DNA of 64,000 bases from positions 4,088 through 68,087 of the forward strand of contig DATNLZ010000062.1 of NCBI GenBank assembly GCA_035602605.1, written 5' to 3'. Below the pieces are notes generated by a model. That model was given only the letters and a program-made list of their open reading frames with translations. It ran no database searches and was not told the origin of the DNA. This document shows positions 52,668 to 60,594 of the stretch, piece by piece. The translations under genes were made by a program, and so were the position numbers. This stretch comes from DASQHY01 sp035602605 (GTDB taxonomy: Bacteria; Acidobacteriota; Terriglobia; Acidiferrales; UBA7541). Position 1 is the first letter of the stretch, and each line of letters opens with the position of its first letter.

Positions 52668-54815
52668 CTACGCGCCGAAAGTTTGAGTTACTTTCGTAGG
52701 CTCCGCGAGCTCAGCAAGGGTAGCGATGTCAACAAACTTGTAAAGGTCCAAGCAAAAAAGATCGGGCGCTTCCTGGTAACGAACAAACTTTTCAAGCAGG
52801 TGATTAAAGCTCTTCATCCCCTCACGAGTTGAAAGCTCCGAAAACTTTGTCGGCTCGAGAGCGGAAGCAACTAGCCCAGTTACCTGGTTTCGAATGCCGA
52901 CAGTTTCGACGCTTATCGCTTCGGACGTACCGTGCGCGCCCACCCAATTTCCCGTGGCGATCAATTGTGCCGCCTGCAGGCCCAGCGGGCGGTCTCCTGA
53001 GGCTGACAGTAGCAGGCCATAGATTGCCGAGGGCGGCCGTGTTTCCAGCCAGTTGATCACTCCGGGCATCTGCTTCGGTTTTGTCAAAATTTCCCTGTAA
53101 ACGGCCGGAACATGTACCGGTTCAGTCTTCGGATGGTCGGGGGAAGCGTCCCCGGTGAAGATGAGGTTAACCGCCACGACCTGTTCGCCGTGAGCAATAC
53201 GCGATGCCAAGGATTGGTCATGTGAATCGCCGGAGAATTGATCGGAGAGCATCTGCAATGTAACGGCGCGCATACCTCCATCGTCCAGTAGCAACGTCGT
53301 GCGTGTCGTCTTTTCCGACGCGGCAGGTTTTAACCACACTGCGGTTGCACTCAGGCCATTGTTGAACTGCAGGCGGTAGGCCATGGCCGCAACTACTTTA
53401 TTGCGCGTGCTGTATTCCTGCCACGCATGCTTGAGCGCCACCGGTTTGTAGCGCACAACATCTCTCAGTCGCTCCCTCGAACTACGCGCCCATTCGCGCC
53501 TCGCGGCGGCTTGCTTGGGTGGCGACGGGCGTTCGGTCGCGGCGGCCAGCTTCTTCGCCAAGGCGAGTATGTCGAGGTTGTCCTTGGGTAATCCCACCAC
53601 GAGCTGGTCCTGCGTCTTTACTTCTCCGTCGACCGGTACTTCACGTTCCACGACAGGCATATGGAAGTGCTTCGTGAAGAACGCGTACGACTGCTGGCGA
53701 TTGTCGAGCTGGTAATTGTGCGTGCCCGGATCGACGTTTTCGTAAAATCTCAGATTGTCGTCTTTTCCATACAATTTGTAATACGGCCTCACCTCGTCGT
53801 AGAGATGAAGCTTTTGCAGTGGCGCGCGCAGGCCGTACTCGTCGGTTGCCCCGTAGATCAACAGCAGAGGGCGAGGTGCGACCATGGCCGTCAAAGTCGA
53901 GTAGTCTCCGTCAACAAAGAGGTCGTGCGGGTGGTACTCCATGTCGCCGACATCGGAATTACGTTCGATCGCGGAAGTGAAGGAGAAATACCCCGCGACC
54001 GGCACGGCCGCAGCGACACGCTCATCAAGAGCAGCAATGGTGATGCTCTGCCAGGCGCCTCCGGACAATCCGGTAACGCCAATTCGCTTGGCATCGACCT
54101 TGGGATGTGCTGAAAGATAATCGACCCCTTTACGTATGGCCAGGTAAAAGAGCCCTGTGGCGCTCGCACCCACCAGGTTGAGGTGACCGCCCGTCCAGTG
54201 GTTATTCTCCGGGATGGCCATCTCTCCCATGCCCAGCCACTCCAGGCTCAGCGCGTACATTCCCTGGAGCGCGTTGTTGATGCACCGTTTCTGCTTGTAC
54301 TCCGCAGCTTTTCCGTTGGGAGCATGGCCGTTCAGATTGATCGTGGCCGGAGCTCTGCTATTCGCATTCTCGGGTTCGTACAGGAGTGCAGTAGTGGAAA
54401 AGCCAGGCACGATCTCGTACCGCAGTTTGCGGAGACGATATCCCTTCCCTGCCGGGATAAGTCCCAGGTCCTCAAATCTGGGCGGTGCGTTCACCCAGTC
54501 TTTTGGCCATCCATGAAAAATGACGTCGTCCAGCAGGTGCTTGCGCAATCGTTTCTGTTGCGCCGTCCAATCGGCCGCCGTCTTGGCGGCAGGAAGCGGC
54601 GGAACACGCTTCATCAGATACTCGCGCACTTGGAACTCGACAACTTCCGGCGTCTGTATTGGCACCTTGAGCAGAGTGGCGCCCGATGTGTCCGGGGTGG
54701 TCTGCTGCGCATTGGGCAACTGCGTGATTACTGCCGCCGGGCTGACAACTGTCGCCCCGGCCAGAATAGTGGCAGTCTGCAAGAAACCACGACGACTCAC
54801 ATCCGTGTTCGACAT
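52668..54815 (-). CDS. Tat-exported acetyl-xylan-esterase-like hydrolase, copy 3
   Basis: This 715-residue protein is the full-length reference for the family in this window. The Tat signal is MSNTDVSRRGFLQTATILAG. The catalytic elbow GVTGLSGGAWQSI is near residue 240, the acid region YGATDEYGLRAP follows about 95 residues later, and DPGTHNYQLDNRQQSYAFF holds the His. Residues 430-715 are a conserved second domain. It is closer to copy 1 (1-1857) than to copy 2, sharing FSFTSAIERNSDVGDMEYHP and KWLETRPPSA-like segments. It lies 47 bp downstream of an orphan hyuB and upstream of the 2-hydroxyacid dehydrogenase. Confidence 0.87.
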   Translation of the reverse strand: MSNTDVSRRGFLQTATILAGATVVSPAAVITQLPNAQQTTPDTSGATLLKVPIQTPEVVEFQVREYLMKRVPPLPAAKTAADWTAQQKRLRKHLLDDVIFHGWPKDWVNAPPRFEDLGLIPAGKGYRLRKLRYEIVPGFSTTALLYEPENANSRAPATINLNGHAPNGKAAEYKQKRCINNALQGMYALSLEWLGMGEMAIPENNHWTGGHLNLVGASATGLFYLAIRKGVDYLSAHPKVDAKRIGVTGLSGGAWQSITIAALDERVAAAVPVAGYFSFTSAIERNSDVGDMEYHPHDLFVDGDYSTLTAMVAPRPLLLIYGATDEYGLRAPLQKLHLYDEVRPYYKLYGKDDNLRFYENVDPGTHNYQLDNRQQSYAFFTKHFHMPVVEREVPVDGEVKTQDQLVVGLPKDNLDILALAKKLAAATERPSPPKQAAARREWARSSRERLRDVVRYKPVALKHAWQEYSTRNKVVAAMAYRLQFNNGLSATAVWLKPAASEKTTRTTLLLDDGGMRAVTLQMLSDQFSGDSHDQSLASRIAHGEQVVAVNLIFTGDASPDHPKTEPVHVPAVYREILTKPKQMPGVINWLETRPPSAIYGLLLSASGDRPLGLQAAQLIATGNWVGAHGTSEAISVETVGIRNQVTGLVASALEPTKFSELSTREGMKSFNHLLEKFVRYQEAPDLFCLDLYKFVDIATLAELAEPTKVTQTFGA

Positions 54816-54862
54816 GTTTTTTTCCTCTAAGCCCGTTGGTCGGGGTTAATGTCCTGCTGTGA

Positions 54863-56569
54863 TCACTGCCCGATAGAAGTTCCGGGAATGCAACTGCTCG
54901 GCAGCCCATAGCAGCCCGCCCGGTTCTCACTAACCTTTCCCTCGCGCACATCACGAATGACGAGTTCAGGATTCCGCTCTGCGGGAGGTCCGTATCCTCC
55001 CCCGCCCGGACTTTCGATCCGGACGATTTGTCCCACCTTGACTTGGATTGTTCCCTTCGATGGCATCTGGCTTGACGTCTCGCCGGATAACAGCAGGTAG
55101 CGGGCACAGCGCCCAGGTTCCCCACCAAATAGCCCATGGGCGGGGAACTTGGCACGATCAGCGAGTGTAGTAAACACAACATCGTGATCTACGAATACGT
55201 ACTCACGGCATATGCCTAGCCCGCCGCGCGTGCGACCCGGGCCATCCGAATCGGGAACCAGGCAGTACCGCGGAATCCGAACCGGATAGTTCAATTCCGT
55301 TTCCTCGACGGGAGCGTTCTGCGTGTTCTGAAAATGCGTCTGAACGGCGTCCGGGCCATCCGATTCCAGTCGGGCTCCATAGCCGCCCGCAATCGTCTCG
55401 TAGAAGCAGTAATACTCGTTGCTACGGGGATCCTTGCCGCCGAACCCAACCTGGCAAACCGTACCCTTCGTTCCCGCCGGAACCCTGTCCGGCATGGCCT
55501 CGGACAGCGCCTGGAAAAGTAACTCGCAAATGCGCATCGACACTTCCCAGCCCCCGACAATGGCCGTGGGATGGGTAGCGTTAACAGCGGAACCCTCAGG
55601 CGCGACGACGCGAATCGGTCGGTAGAAACCTTCATTCAACGGGATATCGGGGTCCGTGAGGCATTTCAACACGTATACACACGCGGTAAAGGTCTGCGTT
55701 AGATTGCAGTTCATCGGAGCGGAACGCTGCTCGTCTGTTCCGGAAAAATCGAATGTCACGCTTTCTTCGTCGACCGTCACGGTGGCCCGGAGTTGCACAG
55801 GCTGTGGGCTGATGCCGTCGTCGTCCAGTTTGTCCTCGGCTGCGTAGGTGCCCCGCGGGAGCTTAAGCAGCTCGGCGCGCAGAAGTCGTTCGCTGTATTC
55901 AATGAGCCGGTCGACGTAGAAGGTGATCGTTTCGATGCCAAATCGTTCGGCAAGATGCGTCAGCCGGCGTACTCCCATCTCATTCGCTAGCACCTGTGCG
56001 CGAAGATCGCCAGCCACCTCTTTTTTCGCTCGGACGTTCGCCAGAACCATCTTGAGAAGGTCATCGACGATTCGCCCCTGGGACACGATTTTTATGACGG
56101 GCAAAATGAGTCCTTCCTGATAAATCTCGCGAAACACTCCGATGCTGGCCGGTGCTCCCCCGCCGACGTCAACATGATGACAAGCGTTGGCAACATAGCC
56201 CTGCAGCTTCCCATCCACGTAAAACGGGGAGATGAGGAAAATGTCGTTCAGATGGCTGGCTTGGCGGTGCGGGTCGTTCACCATGAGAGCATCGCCCGGA
56301 TGCAGGTTTTCAGGGCCATACTCGGCTACCGCGCGAGGCACGATGCGCCCGATTGTTACCAGGTGAGCTGGCTGGCAGAACGCCTGGGCCACCATTCTTC
56401 CTTGCGCATCTACAAAGCCGGAAGAATAGTCGAGGCGGGTTTTTACATTGGTAGAGTAGGCGGTTCTCTGCAGACACGCCGACATCTCCTCGGTCGCTTC
56501 GACGAGCGCGTTGCGTATCACTTCGAACAGGATAGGGTCGATTTGCTTTTCAGTAGCAAGTGTTTCCAT
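54863..56569 (-). CDS. Hydantoinase B/oxoprolinase-family protein, copy 2 (orphan)
   Basis: This 568-residue protein begins METLATEKQIDPILFEVIRNA and aligns throughout with hyuB at 42460-44214 (NDPHRQASHLNDIF, MNCNLTQTFTACVYVLK). ATG at 56569 was chosen because the paralog starts there, GAAGG precedes it, and a longer frame to 56911 would overlap the MFS gene in another frame. The C-terminus is about 20 residues shorter than copy 1. No hyuA gene is beside it, unusual for this pair. It sits between the MFS gene (68 bp) and esterase copy 3 (47 bp). Confidence 0.85.
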   Translation of the reverse strand: METLATEKQIDPILFEVIRNALVEATEEMSACLQRTAYSTNVKTRLDYSSGFVDAQGRMVAQAFCQPAHLVTIGRIVPRAVAEYGPENLHPGDALMVNDPHRQASHLNDIFLISPFYVDGKLQGYVANACHHVDVGGGAPASIGVFREIYQEGLILPVIKIVSQGRIVDDLLKMVLANVRAKKEVAGDLRAQVLANEMGVRRLTHLAERFGIETITFYVDRLIEYSERLLRAELLKLPRGTYAAEDKLDDDGISPQPVQLRATVTVDEESVTFDFSGTDEQRSAPMNCNLTQTFTACVYVLKCLTDPDIPLNEGFYRPIRVVAPEGSAVNATHPTAIVGGWEVSMRICELLFQALSEAMPDRVPAGTKGTVCQVGFGGKDPRSNEYYCFYETIAGGYGARLESDGPDAVQTHFQNTQNAPVEETELNYPVRIPRYCLVPDSDGPGRTRGGLGICREYVFVDHDVVFTTLADRAKFPAHGLFGGEPGRCARYLLLSGETSSQMPSKGTIQVKVGQIVRIESPGGGGYGPPAERNPELVIRDVREGKVSENRAGCYGLPSSCIPGTSIGQ

Positions 56570-56637
56570 GGGACCTTCGACCGCAAACTCAAGATCAACA
56601 TTGTCGCAAAACGTCGGCAAGGGACCTGGATCGAGCC

Positions 56638-57870
56638 CTAGGCCGGTTGTAGATCGGTCGGCTGCGGCGAAATCCCCAGCCATAACGCCGCTGCGACCAA
56701 AGCGACTCCGGCGGCAACATATAACGCGTTTTCCCATCCGATGTGAACGGCGAGCACCGGAGTCAAAACGGGCGAAATCATTCCACCGACATTGCTTCCG
56801 CAGTTCATCACGCCGCCACCGGTGCCGCTGCGTGGCCCCGCCAGCTCCATCATGGCCGCCCAGAACGGGCCTTCCACACAAAGCACCAAGGCGGTCGCCA
56901 AAGTCAGACATGCGACGGCCGTGTAAGCGTACTGGGCGCGTGCGCCGAACACTAGGAACACGGCCGAAAATGTCAGTCCGAATATCGGGACTGTCCGGCG
57001 TCCCCAGAGAGCGCCGGCGCGCCCGGCTATCAGTCGGTCGGAAACGACTCCCCCCAACGGAATAGAGATCATGGATAGCAGCCAGGGAAGGCTACTTAGC
57101 CATCCGGCCCGAATCAGGTCAAAATGCCTCACTTGCACGAGGTACAGGTAAAACCAGAAAACGAAAATATAGCCAACGTATCCCTCCAACGTGTAGCTGA
57201 GCACTAAAAACGCAAAACTGCGGGACCGCAAAGGCGACCGGCCATCACGAACGACAGTAGGGTTTTCAGCGACGCTCGCGACAGTTTCCGTGTTACGCAC
57301 GAAAGCCCAACTCACAGCCGCAACAAAAGCCGGCAATGCCGAAACCATGAGTGCGAAGCGCCATCCCCAGTGAACCATGACACGCGACAGTAGCGCTGGA
57401 GCAATTGCCGAACCTCCTCCAATCGCCGCCATCACAACACCATTCGCTAAGCCCTGGTTTGCCGGATGGATCCATCGCGAGATACCCTGAGCAGCAGCGG
57501 GAAATGTGGGAGCCTCGCCGATCCCCAGCAGAAATCGCAGCACGAGCAAGGCAATAAATCCCTCGCTTGCCGCCGTGGTCAGACGTATCGAGCCTAAAGC
57601 TGACATCAACAGGGTAGCCACGACCCACCAGGAGACGGCCCACACAAGAACGCGACGCGCTCCCCAGCGGTCAGATAAGGCGCCAGAAGGAATTTGAAAC
57701 AGAGCATAACCGAGGACGAAAGCGCTGAACAGCCTCCCCATGTCTACTTGCGAGAATCCCAGCTCTCGCATCATCAAGGCGCCGACCACTGAGATATTTA
57801 CGCGGCACAAGTAGCTTGCCGTAGCGGTCAGAAAAAGCAGTGCGACCAGCGCGTAAGGCTTGACGCTCAC
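56638..57870 (-). CDS. MFS transporter
   Basis: This ~410-residue membrane protein has LVALLFLTATASYLCRVNISVVG as TM1 and GALSDRWGARR in the 2-3 loop, the MFS signature. It is related to the MFS protein at 26400-27665 and to organic-anion symporters. Start choice is uncertain: GTG at 57870 places about ten residues before TM1; GTG at 58008 adds 46 residues with no family match and lies only three bases after the predicted transcription start. It is the first gene of a minus-strand unit running to the SDR at 50516. Confidence 0.82.
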   Translation of the reverse strand: MSVKPYALVALLFLTATASYLCRVNISVVGALMMRELGFSQVDMGRLFSAFVLGYALFQIPSGALSDRWGARRVLVWAVSWWVVATLLMSALGSIRLTTAASEGFIALLVLRFLLGIGEAPTFPAAAQGISRWIHPANQGLANGVVMAAIGGGSAIAPALLSRVMVHWGWRFALMVSALPAFVAAVSWAFVRNTETVASVAENPTVVRDGRSPLRSRSFAFLVLSYTLEGYVGYIFVFWFYLYLVQVRHFDLIRAGWLSSLPWLLSMISIPLGGVVSDRLIAGRAGALWGRRTVPIFGLTFSAVFLVFGARAQYAYTAVACLTLATALVLCVEGPFWAAMMELAGPRSGTGGGVMNCGSNVGGMISPVLTPVLAVHIGWENALYVAAGVALVAAALWLGISPQPTDLQPA

Positions 57871-58017
57871 AATTCGGTCACAGCTCACTCCCGTGGGCCG
57901 GTGCAGGTGCTCCGCAGGTGTCCAAGCGTCTCCCACTGCGTCGGTTCCGACGGTGCGCCTTGTTTGCCCGGCGGTGCTGCTTGGTTCTGGGGCCTTCGTG
58001 CGGCGCACGTGCAGCGC

Positions 58018-58046
58018 ATACTATGGAGCCTTCCCGATTGTGTCAA
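58018..58046 (-). promoter_or_regulatory. Sigma-70-type promoter of the MFS-hyuB-esterase unit
   Basis: On the minus strand TTGACA (58046-58041), a 17-bp spacer and TAGTAT (58023-58018) make a good promoter. Transcription would start near 58011 and run through MFS, hyuB copy 2, esterase copy 3, the 2-hydroxyacid dehydrogenase and the SDR, which are spaced by 18-68 bp except across the cupin remnant. Confidence 0.6.
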
Positions 58047-58061
58047 GATGATTTTCTCCTC

Positions 58062-58077
58062 GTTTCAGCCATGAAAC
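58062..58077. promoter_or_regulatory. GTTTCA-N4-TGAAAC inverted repeat upstream of the MFS promoter
   Basis: GTTTCAGCCATGAAAC is a perfect 6+4+6 inverted repeat ending 15 bp upstream of the -35 box. It shares the GTTTC-N6-GAAAC layout with 50227-50242. On the minus strand CTGAAACGAG follows the pattern CTGAAAC-A-A-G at 31.27 kb and CTGAAACATG at 50.08 kb. It is a candidate site for a shared regulator. Confidence 0.5.
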
Positions 58078-58474
58078 AATGTGTATCAGATTTCGTCCTT
58101 TTTTGGATTTGCGCTTGCGCCAGTGTCGCCTATCACCAGTATGGGACACGGACCACGGCCACGTTGCCAAGTCTCGATTCGAGTTCCTATTGCTCGGCGG
58201 TTCAAGCAAACAGCGAAATCGACGTGCGAGACGCGCCAGAAGTCACCGCGAGCTGGACTTCCACGCCAATGGTTTGCGGTGTGAACCGGTCCAAATGAAG
58301 CTGCTAGAATCGCATGGCAATCGCGCCAGTCACTTCGCGATCCCCGTTCGAGACGGCGGCCAGATCAAAGATGCAATGCTCATAGAATTAGAATTGTGAT
58401 AGTAAATCGTAAACTGGCACACCAATGATGGAGACTGCGCCTGAGGGACACCGCTGGTGGCACTTTCTGAGTGC

Positions 58475-60301
58475 TCACAGATCGCGACCCACTACTCCCC
58501 GATGCCTTTCGATGGCTTCCTTTGTCACCGGAGATACGGCCAGAATAGCCTTCTGCGCACAATAGATCTTCGTGAGGTTTTCGAGAGCTTGCTCGCAACG
58601 GGGGGAAACTCGGTAGTCATTCTTCACAAGCTCATCGTCGATTAGAGCACGGAGGTAAAGAATCTGCCAGCGCCAGGAAGCTCGTGCCCGAGGTGAAAGT
58701 TGTCTGTCAGCCTGCCTGATCAGATTCCAGGCCTCTCCTGTCGCGCCGCTATGCTCGAGCACGAATCGGGGCACGCCCTTTTCTAAATTCTCAGCCCGGC
58801 GCGGAAGGTTCGTTTCTAAAATCTCAATCGCCTTTCGCACTGAGGTCACGACCGCCGGCGAAAACTCATAGGCGATGTATTCATCCACGATCGAGTCCGC
58901 CGTCCGATCCTTTTGCCAGTAGAACTGCGCGTACAGCGCCTTGTTGAGATCCTCAAAAATACCTTCCGAGTAGAGGAACCCGCCCGCGAGCAAATCTTTC
59001 TGTGCATTCCATAACTTCTGATGATGAGCCGGCGCCGGGTTGGCGCCAAAGCCTCCCCATGGGTAGGCTCCCCACATGCTGACCTCGGGAAACCCCACGA
59101 CGGGAAACCCTCCGGGGGCCGGATGTGCAGGCGATTTGCCGGAATAACGCTGAACACCGATAAACTCGTCCACCAGAATATAGTCAATCCACTGGGGTTG
59201 CTCTTTGCCGAACCTCTCCTCGAGCCCCGCATACTCGCCCGACGTAAAGTAGTCAAATAGCCAAGTCGATAGAATGATCCTGCATCCCGGAAAGTCACGG
59301 CGGGCCATTGCTGCGATGGGCTCGGACAGGGTCAGGAACCCATTCGCCCCCCAAGGCTTACAAGGTGAGTCGGTACACCCGCCATTGTCGTAGGGCCAGG
59401 GAATGACATAATCGAGCCCCACATCCTGGAACGCGTGGAACGTTTCTTCCCGCCATTTCAACAACAACTCCTTCGCGCCAGGTTTATTGGGGCAGAGTTC
59501 TTGATGATAGTGGGCCGCAAGCTCATGGGTGTACCCGTCATGCCCGGCACTCCAGTCGGCACGCATTGCCGGCGGACTATTCGCGTAGGCGTCGTTCACA
59601 GCGATTCCGAGACCCATATCAAGACCTAACTTCTTTGTTGTCCTGGCGATCACATTCATGCGGCCAAGCAGCGCTTGTGCCGCCGGATCCTGGATGCTCT
59701 CAAACTTGTGTATATCAAAGCCAAAGACGATCAGGTTGAACCCCCACAAGGCAAGGTCTTCCAGGTAGCGCTGCATCTGCTCAACCGGCGCTACGTGATA
59801 GAAATTGAAAAAATGCGGGACAGCACAAACCCCCCGCAACGGCTTGTCAGGTAGGGAGGTTCCCCTCCAATTTCCCAGCGTGAACGAACCCTGATGATAG
59901 GTGTTGCTTCGCAAGAACTTCCCAACGCCATAGAGTAGTCCCCGGCTGTCGTTGCCGAGGATGCGCACCGAACCCCGGGAGACCTCTTCAATGCGAAAGC
60001 CCTCTCTGCCGATCCCTTCCTGAACCTTGAGTTCAACGCTACAGTCAGCAGTGCCGTCGAATGTGGGCTTAACCCCGGAGCGCTCTTGGACTCTACTGGT
60101 GAATATTTCGACCACGCGATCAAGCACCGGGCTCTTCGCACCGGTCAAGCGAATGTCTAACGACCTGCACTTCGTTTCCCTACCTATTGAGGACGACGTA
60201 TTCGCAGCGTGTTTCAGGTATTGCTGCGCGGGGCAAGCGCCGGCCACCAGTTCACCAGCAGCGACCAAAGATGCCTGCGTCAAGAAATCTCGCCGTTTCA
60301 C
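58475..60301 (-). CDS. Tat-exported glycoside-hydrolase-like protein (GH67/GH20-type N-terminal domain)
   Basis: This 608-residue protein has a Tat-type signal (MKRRDFLTQASLVAAGELV). Residues ~45-150 (VELKVQEGIGREGFRIEEV, NDSRGLLYGVGKFLR) match the mixed alpha/beta domain that precedes the barrel in alpha-glucuronidases (GH67) and beta-hexosaminidases (GH20). The remainder looks like a TIM barrel (RYLEDLALWGFNLIVFGFD, GLDYVIPWPYDNGGC, GFLYSEGIFEDLNKAL). The catalytic acids cannot be assigned with confidence. It lies downstream of TonB receptor 2, so it probably trims an oligosaccharide related to the receptor's ligand. Confidence 0.7.
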   Translation of the reverse strand: MKRRDFLTQASLVAAGELVAGACPAQQYLKHAANTSSSIGRETKCRSLDIRLTGAKSPVLDRVVEIFTSRVQERSGVKPTFDGTADCSVELKVQEGIGREGFRIEEVSRGSVRILGNDSRGLLYGVGKFLRSNTYHQGSFTLGNWRGTSLPDKPLRGVCAVPHFFNFYHVAPVEQMQRYLEDLALWGFNLIVFGFDIHKFESIQDPAAQALLGRMNVIARTTKKLGLDMGLGIAVNDAYANSPPAMRADWSAGHDGYTHELAAHYHQELCPNKPGAKELLLKWREETFHAFQDVGLDYVIPWPYDNGGCTDSPCKPWGANGFLTLSEPIAAMARRDFPGCRIILSTWLFDYFTSGEYAGLEERFGKEQPQWIDYILVDEFIGVQRYSGKSPAHPAPGGFPVVGFPEVSMWGAYPWGGFGANPAPAHHQKLWNAQKDLLAGGFLYSEGIFEDLNKALYAQFYWQKDRTADSIVDEYIAYEFSPAVVTSVRKAIEILETNLPRRAENLEKGVPRFVLEHSGATGEAWNLIRQADRQLSPRARASWRWQILYLRALIDDELVKNDYRVSPRCEQALENLTKIYCAQKAILAVSPVTKEAIERHRGVVGRDL

Positions 60302-60518
60302 TTTCAGACCTCACTTTCGCGCTGTCGCAATTGCCGCCCCGACTTTCGTATTTCACCTTCTGAACAACAGAGGACGAGCGCAGGAGGTGATCTTGAACGA
60401 TCGGAGCAGCGGGCGAAACTGGCAGGCGAGGGGCATCAATTCGGTGCGTGCCCATCCTTTACGGCGCCTTTTCACGGGCGCGCGCGATCGGCCTCAGGGC
60501 GTCGAAATGGGCCCGGCA

Positions 60519-60591
60519 GCCACTGGGAGCATCGAGAACCGCTCTCCCAGTGGCTAGCCGGCTAGCTGTTGCTCATGGGGATTGAGCAACA
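60519..60591 (-). terminator. Two hairpins and a palindrome directly after TonB receptor 2
   Basis: Read in the direction of transcription, a 9-bp perfect stem (TGTTGCTCA/TGAGCAACA, 60567-60591, 7-nt loop) begins four bases after the receptor stop. The 14-bp palindrome GCTAGCCGGCTAGC (60553-60566) comes next, followed by an 11-bp perfect stem (GCCACTGGGAG/CTCCCAGTGGC, 60519-60554, 14-nt loop). No T-run follows, so this is either a factor-dependent end or an RNA-stabilising structure that sets receptor and glycosidase levels apart. Confidence 0.55.
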
Positions 60592-60594
60592 TGC

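Larger units (their letters stand above)
57871..58474. other. Intergenic region upstream of the MFS gene
   Basis: About 600 bp between the MFS gene and the glycosidase-like gene. It holds a strong minus-strand promoter and an inverted repeat (listed separately). A plus-strand frame near 58079-58399 ends with protein-like sequence (RASHFAIPVRDGGQ) but has no recognisable family or ribosome site, so I do not call it a gene. Confidence 0.45.

Noticed and set aside
54863..54960. Frameshift at the C-terminus of hyuB copy 2
   Set aside because: The tail can be aligned to copy 1 without a shift up to the YG pair; it simply ends earlier.
56570..56911. A 114-codon N-terminal extension of hyuB copy 2
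   Set aside because: It overlaps the MFS gene in another frame, is arginine-rich and is absent from the paralog at 42460.
58079..58399. A 106-codon plus-strand frame in the MFS upstream region
   Set aside because: Its start is near the inverted repeat and promoter of the opposite strand; no family resemblance beyond a short protein-like tail.
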